This document shows positions 15,509 to 24,737 of a stretch of 64,000 nucleotides of DNA, piece by piece. The position numbers and the translations under genes are program-made. Within the stretch, counting starts at the first letter, position 1. Each line of letters begins with the position of its first letter. Source of the DNA: Sporolactobacillus sp. Y61 (GTDB lineage: Bacteria > Bacillota > Bacilli > Bacillales > Sporolactobacillaceae); the NCBI RefSeq assembly GCF_040529185.1, contig NZ_CP159510.1, positions 1,736,001 through 1,800,000 of the forward strand, given 5' to 3'. The notes below the pieces were generated by a model that saw only the letters and a list, made by a program, of their open reading frames with translations, did not search any database and had not been told where the DNA came from.

Positions 15509-16929
15509 ACCGATTCTTTGAATTTAATCAGTGCTGAGCGTTTCTTATAATCTTCCAACGTTAATTCCCGTGACAATCGCATATCCCGCTTGAAGATATC
15601 AGCCAGTTTTCGCGCCGTCTGCTCATGATAAATAAAAGCATTAACCTCAAAATTAAGACTGAAACTGCGAAAATCGAGATTGGATGTACCCACCGTTGCC
15701 AGCCGTTCATCTGCGATCATAGACTTGGCATGGAGAAATCCGTTTTGATACAGGTACACGCGTGCGCCTGCTTCAAGCAGCTGTCCGACATTGGAAAGAG
15801 TCGCCCAGTAGACGAAGGGATGATCCGGTTTGTTCGGAATCATGATCCGGACATCCACCTGTGAAAGCGAGGCAATAGAAATAGCGGTCAAGAGACTCTC
15901 ATCAGGAATCAGATAAGGGGTTTGAATATAGACGGTCTGTTTGGCCGACAGGATCATTTTAATAAACCCGTTTTTTATCTGCTCCCATTTTTTATCCGGT
16001 CCGCTTGATACAATCTGAATCCCGACTTCTCCGTAATGCTTCCTGTTATTAATCTTATAATATTGCTGAAAAGGGACCTGTTCGCCTGACGCCTGATTCC
16101 AGTCCAGGAGAAAGCGTGATTGAATACTGTTCACTGCTTCACCCATAATACGCAGATGCGTGTCACGCCAGTAACCGTATTTGGCACTCAGCCCCAAATA
16201 CTCATCGCCGACGTTAAAACCGCCGAGATAGCCGATTTCTCCGTCTATGATGACTAATTTTCGGTGGTTGCGATAATTAATTCGCAGGTTTAACAGCGGA
16301 AGACGCCCGGGGAAGAACGTCTGAAACTTGCCTCCCGCACGAGTCAGCCTCCGGACCAGCTTCTTTGAGAGGTGGCGTGATCCCTCATCATCAACGAGCA
16401 GACGGACGATCACGCCTTCTTCAGCTTTCTGCGCCAGTGTATCGATCATTTCATTACCGAGAAAATCGCTGCGGAAAATATAATACTCAATATGAATATG
16501 GTATTTTGCCGCTCTAATATCCTGAAGCAGCTGTCTGAACTTCTCTTCTCCGTCTGTGTAGATGGTCATGCTGTTGTTCAGCGTGAGCGGTGCTTCATCA
16601 TTATTCAGATTCATATAAATCAGTCCGTGATAATCTCTGAGAACAGGTTGGGTAAATGGCGGGTCGTTATTAATGATCGCCAGCATTTGCTTTTTTACCA
16701 GCTCACGGGTACGCAAGTGCACGTTATGGTCCCATTTAAAAATCTTACGGCGGCTGAGGTTCTGCCCGAAAACCAGATAAAAAATAAAACCGACAATCGG
16801 CATGAAGTTAAGAATCATCAGCCATGCCCAGGTGGAACTGATACTTTTTCTTTCCAGAAAGACAACTGTTGCTCCCAGGAAAATATTAGATAAAATAATG
16901 ACGCCCAGCAGTATAGTCGTAATGGTCAT
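15481..16929 (-). CDS. cls: Cardiolipin synthase
   Basis: Membrane phospholipase-D-superfamily enzyme joining two phosphatidylglycerols into cardiolipin and glycerol. The 482 residues comprise two N-terminal membrane segments (about 1-65) and two HKD catalytic motifs, HRKLVIIDGEIGYLGGFN near residue 224 and HAKSMIADERLATVGTSN near 400. The C-terminus KFKESVSRLLSPVL is the usual family ending. Length matches Bacillus ClsA. Start ATG at 16929 with AAAGGATG upstream. It stands alone. The gene's last 24 bases are duplicated just downstream. Confidence 0.95.
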   Translation of the reverse strand: MTITTILLGVIILSNIFLGATVVFLERKSISSTWAWLMILNFMPIVGFIFYLVFGQNLSRRKIFKWDHNVHLRTRELVKKQMLAIINNDPPFTQPVLRDYHGLIYMNLNNDEAPLTLNNSMTIYTDGEEKFRQLLQDIRAAKYHIHIEYYIFRSDFLGNEMIDTLAQKAEEGVIVRLLVDDEGSRHLSKKLVRRLTRAGGKFQTFFPGRLPLLNLRINYRNHRKLVIIDGEIGYLGGFNVGDEYLGLSAKYGYWRDTHLRIMGEAVNSIQSRFLLDWNQASGEQVPFQQYYKINNRKHYGEVGIQIVSSGPDKKWEQIKNGFIKMILSAKQTVYIQTPYLIPDESLLTAISIASLSQVDVRIMIPNKPDHPFVYWATLSNVGQLLEAGARVYLYQNGFLHAKSMIADERLATVGTSNLDFRSFSLNFEVNAFIYHEQTARKLADIFKRDMRLSRELTLEDYKKRSALIKFKESVSRLLSPVL

Positions 16930-17082
16930 TCAAACACACATCCTTTACCCCGCGCCAGCAGGCGTTTAAATTATATAACAAAAACAGACAGCCCTGCCAG
17001 CATCTGCATGATAGCAAGGGAGGTTTTTCATTTCACTGCTGCCCGTCATCGTGAAAATCAGGGTATCCTGCCAGTGTCTGCG

Positions 17083-17112
17083 TTGATTCATTGATTCTGC
17101 ACACGCTATAAT
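17083..17112 (+). promoter_or_regulatory. SigA-type promoter of the AI-2E family gene
   Basis: TTGATT (17083-17088) and a perfect TATAAT (17107-17112), spaced 18 bases, about 60 bases before the GTG start. The remaining gap from 16930 shows no gene. Confidence 0.6.
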
Positions 17113-17172
17113 AGAGTAAGCGAAAGGTCCCGAGACCGGTGGCGAAAGTTGATAAAGGTGTGATCACGTACT

Positions 17173-18285
17173 GTGCTAAAAAAACATTCAAAATTGATAT
17201 TCTGGACAATTGAACTGCTTGCACTTTCTCTGTTGATTTTTGTTCTGACAAAAATTTCCTTCATTTTCGTACCGATTGTTACGCTGATCACGACACTTTT
17301 CTTTCCGATCATCGTCGCCGGTTTTTTATTTTTTCTGCTCAGTCCACTTGTCGATCTGATTCAGCATTTTAAAATCCCCCGAGGATTGGCGATTCTATTG
17401 ATCTACATCCTTCTGGCCGGCTTAATCGTGCTGCTTGTGGTGTCCGTCGGTCCTCCGCTCGGCAATCAGGTCAAGTCTCTGTTTGCACAGATCCCGGATT
17501 ATATCAGAAACTGGCAAACAGGGATCGAGCATTTGGCGGATACGCGCGGCTTCAAATGGCTGATTCATCAGGATTATTATTCAATAGATAACATCCAGAA
17601 AAATTTTGCTGAAATGATTCAGAATTACTCAAAAAACGCAAGCTCCGGTATCTCCACCTTTTTTAATGTTCTGGTCAATATTACATTAACGGTGGTGACT
17701 GTACCTTTTATTCTATTCTACATGCTGAAAGATGGGGACAGGCTGCCACATGCCGTCACACGTTTTTTCCCCTCTCAGTATCATCACGAAGTCACAAAGA
17801 TTTTGCAAGATCTGAGTACAACTCTTTCATCGTACATTCACGGCCTGATTATCGTTGCATCTTTTGTAGGCATCAGCTCAAGCCTCGGATTTTCGATCAT
17901 CGGTCTGCCCTACAGCCTGCTTCTGGGGCTTGTTGTCGGTATAACGAACATCATTCCTTATCTTGGCCCGATACTCGGCGCGACACCGGCGATCATTATC
18001 GCACTGATGGATTCGCCGACAAAAGCACTGCTTGTTCTCGCGGTCATTGTGACCGTGCAGCAGATGGATAGTCATCTTATTTCTCCGCTTGTCATGGGGA
18101 AAAGACTGCAGACGCATCCGCTGACGATTATTTTTCTTCTCCTGGTTTCAGGGAAATGGCTCGGCCCCATCGGGATGATTCTTGCGGTACCCACCTATGC
18201 GATGATCAAAACGATTGTGATGCACGCCGTCAGGCTATTCCGTCTGAGAAAGAAGAGTAAGGATGACAGTTTAATTGATAAGTAA
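17173..18285 (+). CDS. AI-2E family transporter
   Basis: A 370-residue polytopic membrane protein of the AI-2E/PerM family. It has hydrophobic N-terminal helices (LIFWTIELLALSLLIFVLTKISF), a soluble loop at about 100-155, and the conserved C-terminal blocks GLPYSLLLGLVVGITNIIPYLGPILGATPA (near 240) and HLISPLVMGKRLQTHPLTIIFLLL (near 298). Members export signalling molecules or ions, and the name does not prove autoinducer transport. The start is GTG at 17173, with AAGGTGTGATCAC 11 bases upstream. It is convergent with alsR, with only four bases between the stops. Confidence 0.9.
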   Translation: MLKKHSKLIFWTIELLALSLLIFVLTKISFIFVPIVTLITTLFFPIIVAGFLFFLLSPLVDLIQHFKIPRGLAILLIYILLAGLIVLLVVSVGPPLGNQVKSLFAQIPDYIRNWQTGIEHLADTRGFKWLIHQDYYSIDNIQKNFAEMIQNYSKNASSGISTFFNVLVNITLTVVTVPFILFYMLKDGDRLPHAVTRFFPSQYHHEVTKILQDLSTTLSSYIHGLIIVASFVGISSSLGFSIIGLPYSLLLGLVVGITNIIPYLGPILGATPAIIIALMDSPTKALLVLAVIVTVQQMDSHLISPLVMGKRLQTHPLTIIFLLLVSGKWLGPIGMILAVPTYAMIKTIVMHAVRLFRLRKKSKDDSLIDK

Positions 18286-18289
18286 TCCG

Positions 18290-19180
18290 TCAGTCGATCA
18301 CTTTCCCGATTTTACGGGTCAGGCTGATAAACTGGTGCATGGCGGGATTACTGTTGGTCTTGCGTCTGGCCAGTGAAAGAACAGCATGGAGTTTAATCCC
18401 TGCAATTTCCCGATAGACGACATCAAGATTGAACAGCTTTTCGGCACCGGCGGGTACGACACCAATACCGATCCCGGCTGAGACCAGTCCGACGACCATT
18501 TGATATTCCGTTGCTTCCTGGACGATGTTTGGGGAAAAGGGGACATCACGGAACAGCGATAGAAATTCATCATACAGACCGGGCCAGATTTCACGGCTGA
18601 CCAGGATGAAGGACTGATCACGTAAATCTTCGATATGTAATTTCTTTTTTTCAGCAAGCGGATGATTTTTCGGGAGGGCCAGGGCGGCAAAACCCTGCTT
18701 CACAGGCTCTGCTTCAATCAGTGATGAACTGATCGGAGGGTGAAGCAAACCGATATCGATCCGGTTGCCGATCAGTGCGCTGATCTGGTCGGGAGTGGAA
18801 AGCTCATGAAGAACCACTGCCACGTCCGGGAAGTTCTTTCGATATTCGCGAATAAATCGGGGAAGAATATCATAAGTAGCCGAACCGACGAATCCGATGA
18901 CCAGGCGACCAAACTCCCCCCGCTGTGCACGCTGCGCGGTACTGACCGCCTGCTCAGCCTGAGCGAGCACCTGCCGGGCTTCCGGGAGGAAAAATTCTCC
19001 GGCCGTTGTCAGTTCCACATGTCTTTTGTTTCGCTTAAACAGGGTAACACCAATCTCTTCCTCAAATTGCTGAATCTGTTTGCTGAGTGGCGGCTGGGTC
19101 ATACGCAGCCGTTCAGCAGCCCGGCCAAAATGCAGTTCCTCAGCCACTGTGATGAAATAAATAAATTGACGGAGTTCCAT
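18290..19180 (-). CDS. alsR: LysR-type regulator AlsR
   Basis: 296 residues: a LysR helix-turn-helix (AERLRMTQPPLSKQIQQFEEEIG at about 20-42) and an effector domain. It faces alsS across a 225-base AT-rich region. This is the conserved arrangement of AlsR, which activates acetoin synthesis in response to acetate, low pH and stationary phase in B. subtilis. The sequence is also AlsR-like in its opening MELRQFIYFITVAEELHFGRAAERL. The ATG is preceded by AAAGGGAG. It probably represses its own gene and activates alsSD from the shared intergenic region (inference from the family). Confidence 0.9.
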   Translation of the reverse strand: MELRQFIYFITVAEELHFGRAAERLRMTQPPLSKQIQQFEEEIGVTLFKRNKRHVELTTAGEFFLPEARQVLAQAEQAVSTAQRAQRGEFGRLVIGFVGSATYDILPRFIREYRKNFPDVAVVLHELSTPDQISALIGNRIDIGLLHPPISSSLIEAEPVKQGFAALALPKNHPLAEKKKLHIEDLRDQSFILVSREIWPGLYDEFLSLFRDVPFSPNIVQEATEYQMVVGLVSAGIGIGVVPAGAEKLFNLDVVYREIAGIKLHAVLSLARRKTNSNPAMHQFISLTRKIGKVID

Positions 19181-19251
19181 CCGTATTGCCGCTCCCTTTC
19201 GTGAATCCTGTAAGTAGTTTCATTATAATTGTTGCCGTTTTCATTTTCAAT

Positions 19252-19270
19252 TAATATATATTATATATTA
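19252..19270. promoter_or_regulatory. Perfect AT palindrome in the alsR-alsS intergenic region
   Basis: TAATATATA-T-TATATATTA, a 19-base perfect dyad about 70 bases upstream of alsR and 135 upstream of alsS. It is a plausible AlsR binding site. However, AT-only palindromes arise easily by chance. Confidence 0.45.
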
Positions 19271-19405
19271 CAACGAAAAGAATAATATATTTCACAACAA
19301 TGAACATGCCATGTAAAATGATAGTAAATACTAAACAGAGTAGTTATTGATCTGAAAAAGGCGGGATCTGCGCTCTTTTCAGATGAGTTAAGGGAGTGAG
19401 AATCA

Positions 19406-21094
19406 ATGAGCCGTATTGAGAAAAAGCAGAAAAAGACACGGACAACAGGTGCAGAGCTGGTCGTTGATTGTCTGATCAGACAGGGTGTTCAGTATGTGTT
19501 TGGTATTCCCGGTGCAAAAATTGATGCAGTGTTCGATGTGTTACAGGATCGCGGTCCGGAACTGATTGTCTGCCGCCATGAGCAGAACGCCGCATTCATG
19601 GCAGCCGCTGTGGGGCGCATCACGTGTAAGCCGGGGGTCTGCCTTGTCACTTCAGGACCCGGTGCCTCAAATCTTGCGACCGGAATCGCTACCGCGAACG
19701 TTGAGAATGATCCGGTTGTCGCGCTTGTGGGGGCAGTACCACGGGCGGATCGGCTGAAAAGAACCCACCAGTCCATGGACAACGCCGGACTGTTCCATCC
19801 GATTTCAAAATTCAGCGCTGAAGTCGTCGATCCGAAGAATGTCGCCGAAGTAGTGACAAATGCCTTTCGTGCTGCCGAATCCACAGCGGCGGGGGCAAGT
19901 GTCGTCAGCTTCCCTCAGGATGTCATGCAGGCGGAAACGGATGTCACCGCGCTCGGGCCACTAAAGACCCCTGAACTCGGGACGGCTTCTGATGCGGCGG
20001 TTGATGCAGCCGTTGACGCTTTGAGTAATGCGAAGATGCCTGTGATTCTGGCAGGGATGCGTGCCAATCGTTATTCTGTCGTATCCGCCGTCCGGTCACT
20101 TCTGAGAAAGATCTCCTTACCTGTCGTTGAAACCTTCCAGGCAGCAGGACTGATTCCACGCAACATGGAGGAACATTTCTTTGGACGTATCGGACTCTTC
20201 CGCAACCAGCCGGGAGACCTGATTCTGGAGAAGGCAGATGTGGTGCTGACGATCGGATACGATGCTGTAGAATATGATCCGAAATTCTGGAACCATTCAG
20301 GTCACCGGAAGATCATCCATCTGGATGAGATACGTGCCGATATTGACCACTTTTATCAGCCGTCTATAGAGCTGGTTGGGGATATACCGGGGACGGTAAA
20401 AGAAATTGAAAAGAAACTGACACACCTCAGTATCGCACCGGAAAATTTGGATGATCTGGAGCAGATGAGATTGCGCCTGGACGCTTACGATGAACTGCCG
20501 GAAAACCTGGCGAGTCATCTGGTTCATCCGCTGCAGCTGATTCATACCCTGCGCCGTCTGATCAGTGATGAGACAACAGTGACCTGCGACGTTGGGTCCC
20601 ATTATATCTGGATGGCCAGACATTTCCGTTCTTATGAACCCAAAACGCTGCTGTTCAGTAATGGGATGCAGACCCTTGGCGTGGCACTTCCATGGGCCAT
20701 GGCAGCAAGTCTGATTCATCATAAGGCAAAAACGATCTCGATGTCGGGAGACGGTGGTTTTCTGTTCTCGGCGATGGAGCTTGAAACGGCGGTACGGCTG
20801 AAACTGCCGATCGTCCATATTGTCTGGCGGGACGGCGCGTATGATATGGTTGCCTTCCAACAGAAGATGAAATATAACCGGACTTCAGGTGTGGATTTCG
20901 GAAAAATTGATGTGGTGGCTTATGCTGAAGCATTTGGTGCAATCGGGATGCGCGTAGACAAACCGGATGATCTGGAATCTGTCCTTCGCAAAGCGCTTGA
21001 CATTCAGGATGTACCGGTGATCATTGACGTTCCGGTCGATTACAGTGATAATATTGCACTTGGAAAGAGTCTGATTCCAAATCAGCTGAACTGA
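19406..21094 (+). CDS. alsS: Catabolic acetolactate synthase
   Basis: Condenses two pyruvates to 2-acetolactate, the first step to acetoin. The 562-residue thiamine-diphosphate enzyme shows [14 protein letters not shown] near 33, the catalytic Glu in [13 protein letters not shown] near 58, the cofactor-binding motif [17 protein letters not shown] near 446 and [11 protein letters not shown] near 472. It has no FAD- or subunit-dependent features of the anabolic IlvB type. Context (alsR, alsD) supports the fermentative AlsS. The ATG has GGGAGTGAG upstream. Pyruvate diverted here limits acidification in a lactate producer. Confidence 0.96.
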   Translation: MSRIEKKQKKTRTTGAELVVDCLIRQGVQYVFGIPGAKIDAVFDVLQDRGPELIVCRHEQNAAFMAAAVGRITCKPGVCLVTSGPGASNLATGIATANVENDPVVALVGAVPRADRLKRTHQSMDNAGLFHPISKFSAEVVDPKNVAEVVTNAFRAAESTAAGASVVSFPQDVMQAETDVTALGPLKTPELGTASDAAVDAAVDALSNAKMPVILAGMRANRYSVVSAVRSLLRKISLPVVETFQAAGLIPRNMEEHFFGRIGLFRNQPGDLILEKADVVLTIGYDAVEYDPKFWNHSGHRKIIHLDEIRADIDHFYQPSIELVGDIPGTVKEIEKKLTHLSIAPENLDDLEQMRLRLDAYDELPENLASHLVHPLQLIHTLRRLISDETTVTCDVGSHYIWMARHFRSYEPKTLLFSNGMQTLGVALPWAMAASLIHHKAKTISMSGDGGFLFSAMELETAVRLKLPIVHIVWRDGAYDMVAFQQKMKYNRTSGVDFGKIDVVAYAEAFGAIGMRVDKPDDLESVLRKALDIQDVPVIIDVPVDYSDNIALGKSLIPNQLN

Positions 21095-21150
21095 TCTGGA
21101 GTCATGCACTCGAAATACAGTGACCATTTTTTGTAAAGGAGATTTTAATT

Positions 21151-21876
21151 GTGACAAGTGAAGGAAACAAAGAAACCGGAGAAGTTTTTCAGCTTTCTAC
21201 AATGACCTCGCTGCTCGCAGGTGTCTATGAAGGGGCTATGAACTATCATCAAATTAAGGAACACGGTGACTTTGGTATTGGAACATTTGAACATCTCGAC
21301 GGAGAAATGATCGGCTTTGACAATAAATTTTATCGATTGCGTGGTGACGGGACGGCCACACCGCTGAAACCGGAAGACAAGACGCCTTTCTGCTCGCTGA
21401 CTCACTTCCGTCCGCAAATCAAAAAAAATTTCGATAAGCCATTAAATAAAGCGGAATTTGAGCAGGAACTGCACCGGCTGGTACCGAGTGATAATCTGTT
21501 CTATGCTTACCGGATTGACGGTGTGTTCAGGGAAGTACGGACACGGACCGTCGCTTATCAGGAGAAGCCGGTGCCGATGACAGAAGCGGTAAAAACCCAG
21601 CCTGTTTTTGATTTTGAAAACAGAAAGGGGACGATTATCGGATTCTGGACGCCTGCTTTCGCCCAGGGCATAGCGGTTGCGGGTTATCATTTTCATTTCA
21701 TCGACGAAGAGAAACAGGGGGGAGGCCATGTGCTTGATTATGTCCTTGACCATGGCACGCTGCTGATTGATCAGAAGACGCATCAGAGTCTGTATACCCC
21801 TCATACCGAATCTTTCCTGAAAGCCGACCTGGCACGAAATGATCTTGAAAAAGAAATTCAGGTGACTGAGGGCTGA
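21151..21876 (+). CDS. alsD: Alpha-acetolactate decarboxylase
   Basis: Converts 2-acetolactate to acetoin. The 241 residues include the zinc-binding His set in GYHFHFIDEEKQGGGHVLDY (near residue 176) and a conserved Glu/Arg region around CSLTHFRPQ. Length is normal. The GTG start follows AAAGGAGATTTTAATT, 56 bases after alsS, so the two form an operon. A strong terminator follows the stop. Confidence 0.95.
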   Translation: MTSEGNKETGEVFQLSTMTSLLAGVYEGAMNYHQIKEHGDFGIGTFEHLDGEMIGFDNKFYRLRGDGTATPLKPEDKTPFCSLTHFRPQIKKNFDKPLNKAEFEQELHRLVPSDNLFYAYRIDGVFREVRTRTVAYQEKPVPMTEAVKTQPVFDFENRKGTIIGFWTPAFAQGIAVAGYHFHFIDEEKQGGGHVLDYVLDHGTLLIDQKTHQSLYTPHTESFLKADLARNDLEKEIQVTEG

Positions 21877-21910
21877 GTCGGCCCGCAAACAGAACGATGA
21901 TGCATTTAAA

Positions 21911-21932
21911 CCCGGTAACACCGGGCTTTTTT
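21911..21932 (+). terminator. Rho-independent terminator of the alsSD operon
   Basis: Stem CCCGGT / ACCGGG with loop AAC, followed by CTTTTTT. Confidence 0.9.
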
Positions 21933-22340
21933 ATACCGTGAACGGTCAAACGACTGGTGCCGCACCGGATGAAAAAAGGGGTATGCTTCCTCGGACCTGC
22001 GCGAGGGCCGGTGCCAGATGATTCTTTTCCTGCTTCACATTTAGTATAATTCTATATAGATCCATCATCCTGATCATTCGGAGGAAAAAAGTGTGAATAA
22101 CCATGATATCACCTGTGATTGAAGGGCAGGACTTGCCGGATGTCCGGATGGGCCTGATCCCGGGGAAACGGTGATTGCAAAAAGCGGGTGACGATTTTTG
22201 GTGAGAGCTGGCTCTTTTGACCTGCTTGACGGCAGAGAATCACTCCCGTGCCGATGGGTGAAAACGATTCAGTTGAGATCTCTTCCGGATCATGTAAGAA
22301 TGGATACAGGGCAAAATATTGAATACCAATTTTTACTGGA
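21933..22340. other. Intergenic stretch of about 400 bases, no clear gene
   Basis: A GGAGGAAAAAAGTG motif near 22080-22093 looks like a ribosome site, but the frames after it close within about 10-25 codons. Other frames here have no family resemblance. It may hold a promoter for the BNR-repeat gene or the remains of an older gene. Confidence 0.45.
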
Positions 22341-23285
22341 GTGGCTAAAAAAGTGGGAAACAGAGAAAAGGTATCAGGAAACGGATCAGACAGGAAGAGT
22401 TTTAAACTTGTATTCTGGCTCTTTGTTGCTAAAATCGCACTCATTCTGCTACTGGCCGGCTTTGCAGTCTGGCTGATTTATGTGGTGAAGCAGGCGGTGA
22501 CAGGGGACAACTCAGGTCTTCACTTCAAACATATTACAGGCAGTGGCTACACGCAGAACGGAAAGCTCTGGGTCGCATCCGACTCGGGCCTTGCCGGTTA
22601 CCATGACGGGAAATGGAGCAGGAGTTCTGAGAACAAAACGAAAGGGACCTTTTTCCTTCCGGTGGATAACGGTTATTTCCGAATCACTGGAAAAACGATT
22701 GAATACATAGCGGATGGAAAGGTCATTACAAAGAATGAGTTGCCTGCAGGGCTCGGTAAGGGAGTCTGGGCTGCCGGTTACAAGTCGCACGCAATCAGTC
22801 ACCTGAGCCGAGATCAGTTGTCCATCTCCGTAGATTCAGGAAACTCCTGGGAGGACCAACAGCTGGAAGGGATCAAAGGAAATCCGCAGCAACTGGCGAT
22901 TGACCCGGGGAACGACAGAAATTTTGCTGTAGCAACAGATCGGGGACTTTATCTGACTTCGGATGGCGGAAAGACGGGTATTGCTATGCTGAAAGGTGAG
23001 AACGTCACCAGTGTGTCATACGGATTTAACAGCCGCCAGACACTGCTTGCGGGTACTTCAGGGGATGAAACGGCGCTCTACAGCATCATTCCCGATGAGG
23101 ATAAGGCGATTCATCTGGATATCGGCTCGGTTGAGAGCGACCGGCTAATTCAAATAAAGCAGAATCCCGTACGTCATCAGGAGGCTGTTCTGATCACAGC
23201 AGGTGGAAATATTTATATGACGGAAAACGGGGGTCAAAACTGGGTCATTATCGCTCAAAACGGCCGTGCTTTATCTCTCCACTGA
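22341..23285 (+). CDS. Membrane-anchored BNR/sortilin-like repeat protein (F510_1955-like)
   Basis: 314 residues: a short basic N-terminus, one membrane helix (about 21-50, FKLVFWLFVAKIALILLLAG) and an extracytoplasmic beta-propeller-like domain. Asp-box type repeats are visible: SVDSGNSWEDQQL near 163, TSDGGKTGIAML near 206 and TENGGQNWVII near 293. The second lacks the final Trp. It resembles Bacillus proteins labelled F510_1955 glycosylhydrolases, for which no enzyme activity is shown. The start is uncertain. GTG at 22341 lies just after CTGGA, and GTG at 22353 is an alternative. Role unknown. Confidence 0.7.
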   Translation: MAKKVGNREKVSGNGSDRKSFKLVFWLFVAKIALILLLAGFAVWLIYVVKQAVTGDNSGLHFKHITGSGYTQNGKLWVASDSGLAGYHDGKWSRSSENKTKGTFFLPVDNGYFRITGKTIEYIADGKVITKNELPAGLGKGVWAAGYKSHAISHLSRDQLSISVDSGNSWEDQQLEGIKGNPQQLAIDPGNDRNFAVATDRGLYLTSDGGKTGIAMLKGENVTSVSYGFNSRQTLLAGTSGDETALYSIIPDEDKAIHLDIGSVESDRLIQIKQNPVRHQEAVLITAGGNIYMTENGGQNWVIIAQNGRALSLH

Positions 23286-23420
23286 GCGACGGACAGGACG
23301 GCAGCAATTTCTGACACTTTTCTGAGCCCTTCAGACCACTCCGGGACGGACAACGATGACTGAAGCAAGACATGAAGTGCAGTGTTCAAAATGAGTGATG
23401 GGATTGGTGAACAGGGGAAA

Positions 23421-24569
23421 ATGATAAAAACAATTTTATTTGATGTCGACGGGGTTTTCCTGAGTGAAGAACGCTACTTTGACGCTTCGGCGCTGACGGT
23501 CAGGGAGCTGCTGCTAAGTGATCATTATCTTGGACTCGGCAGGGCGCATGAGTTCAAGACAAGGTACAGCGACCGTGAAATTGCTGGCATTCGCGCGAAC
23601 ATTTTTCTAAACGATGATGTATTAAACTTTATGAAATCCAGAGGCATGAATGCAAACTGGGATATGATTTACGTCACTTTTTCCGTGCAGCTGATTCACT
23701 TAACAGCACAGTTGCCGGAAGATGCACGCGAGGAGGCGAAAAAGTGGTTTCAGAAACCGATCGACAGGGCGTCACTCGATCAGTTCAGAACGCTTTTCCG
23801 GAAATATCCGGTTCAGCCTGATTTCTCTCAGTTTATGACTGATTTTGCCGATACAGAGGTAACCCGTCAGGGCATCATCCTCTATCTGAATCAGATCGCC
23901 GGGAAACGTCTGGGACTGGAAACGGACATTTTCAGGCCGAAAAGTGCGTTATGGCATATCGGGGAACATGCTTCCCAGGAATGGTATATTGGTGATGATC
24001 ATGTACTTGCCGCAACAGGTATGCCTTCCGTACAGACAGGGAAAGAGGGCTTCATGAATGAAGAACGGACACTGGCAGATCCGGCGCGGATTCGCCGGTT
24101 GTTCAGCCGGCTCTCTGATAGCGGAGTGAAGATCGGTATTGCAACCGGACGACCGCATCTTGAAACCTTCAGACCCTTTGGTTATCTGCACTGGCTGGAA
24201 CTGCTCGATGAGAATCACATAGCGACAGCCGATGACGTCCTTATGGCAGAAAAAAAATACGATGCAGCCCCGCTTGCCAAGCCGCATCCATTTACCTATC
24301 TGCTCGCCCGTTATGGAAAGGACAGCGATGTAAAAGCACTGACGGTAAGGAAACCGGAAAAACTTGCAGATGGGAAGGAGACGTTAATCGTCGGGGACTC
24401 TCTTGCCGATCTCTTCTGCGCCCGTCAGCTGGGCTGCCGCTTCGCCGGTGTTCTGACCGGTCTCTCCGGTCAGAAAGCAAAGCCGGAACTTGAAGCACAC
24501 GGTGCAGATTACATTCTTGATTCCATAGCCGATATGGAAGATCTTGTTTTTGAAAAGCTGAATAAATAA
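23421..24569 (+). CDS. HAD-superfamily hydrolase with a large cap insertion
   Basis: About 382 residues. The phosphatase core shows motif I ILFDVDGVF (Asp near residue 7), motif II IGIATGRPH near 250 and motif IV LIVGDSLADLFCARQLGC near 330. An unusually long insertion of about 230 residues between motifs I and II forms a cap that I do not recognise. The Asp-x-Asp pair supports phosphohydrolase chemistry, but the substrate is unknown. ATG at 23421 is chosen (AGGGGAAA just before, family-like start MIKTILFDVDG). The upstream ATG at 23391 lacks a site. Two hairpins follow before the convergent serA gene. Confidence 0.85.
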   Translation: MIKTILFDVDGVFLSEERYFDASALTVRELLLSDHYLGLGRAHEFKTRYSDREIAGIRANIFLNDDVLNFMKSRGMNANWDMIYVTFSVQLIHLTAQLPEDAREEAKKWFQKPIDRASLDQFRTLFRKYPVQPDFSQFMTDFADTEVTRQGIILYLNQIAGKRLGLETDIFRPKSALWHIGEHASQEWYIGDDHVLAATGMPSVQTGKEGFMNEERTLADPARIRRLFSRLSDSGVKIGIATGRPHLETFRPFGYLHWLELLDENHIATADDVLMAEKKYDAAPLAKPHPFTYLLARYGKDSDVKALTVRKPEKLADGKETLIVGDSLADLFCARQLGCRFAGVLTGLSGQKAKPELEAHGADYILDSIADMEDLVFEKLNK

Positions 24570-24630
24570 GCCGTTTTGTTAAGAAAATTCAGCAAAGTGG
24601 AGCCTCCGGCGGCTGAGCCGATCGAGATTT

Positions 24631-24655
24631 ATCCCTGCCACCGGGGATTTTGTTT
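24631..24655 (+). terminator. Terminator after the HAD gene
   Basis: ATCCC / GGGAT-type stem (ATCCCTGCCACCGGGGAT) followed by TTTGTTTTT. Confidence 0.65.
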
Positions 24656-24702
24656 TTCTGAACCTTTTTTCCTTAAAAGTTATATGCCGTTTAAAAGTAC
24701 AG

Positions 24703-24737
24703 AAAAAACCCCCTCCGGATGTCGAAGGGGATTTTTT
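24703..24737. terminator. Bidirectional terminator between the HAD gene and serA
   Basis: AAAAAACCCCCT pairs with AGGGGATTTTTT. On the minus strand it lies just after serA. Confidence 0.8.

Noticed and set aside
22103..22476. Short frames after a GGAGG-like site (including one to 22476)
   Set aside because: They close quickly or overlap the BNR-repeat gene out of frame, and none resembles a known protein.
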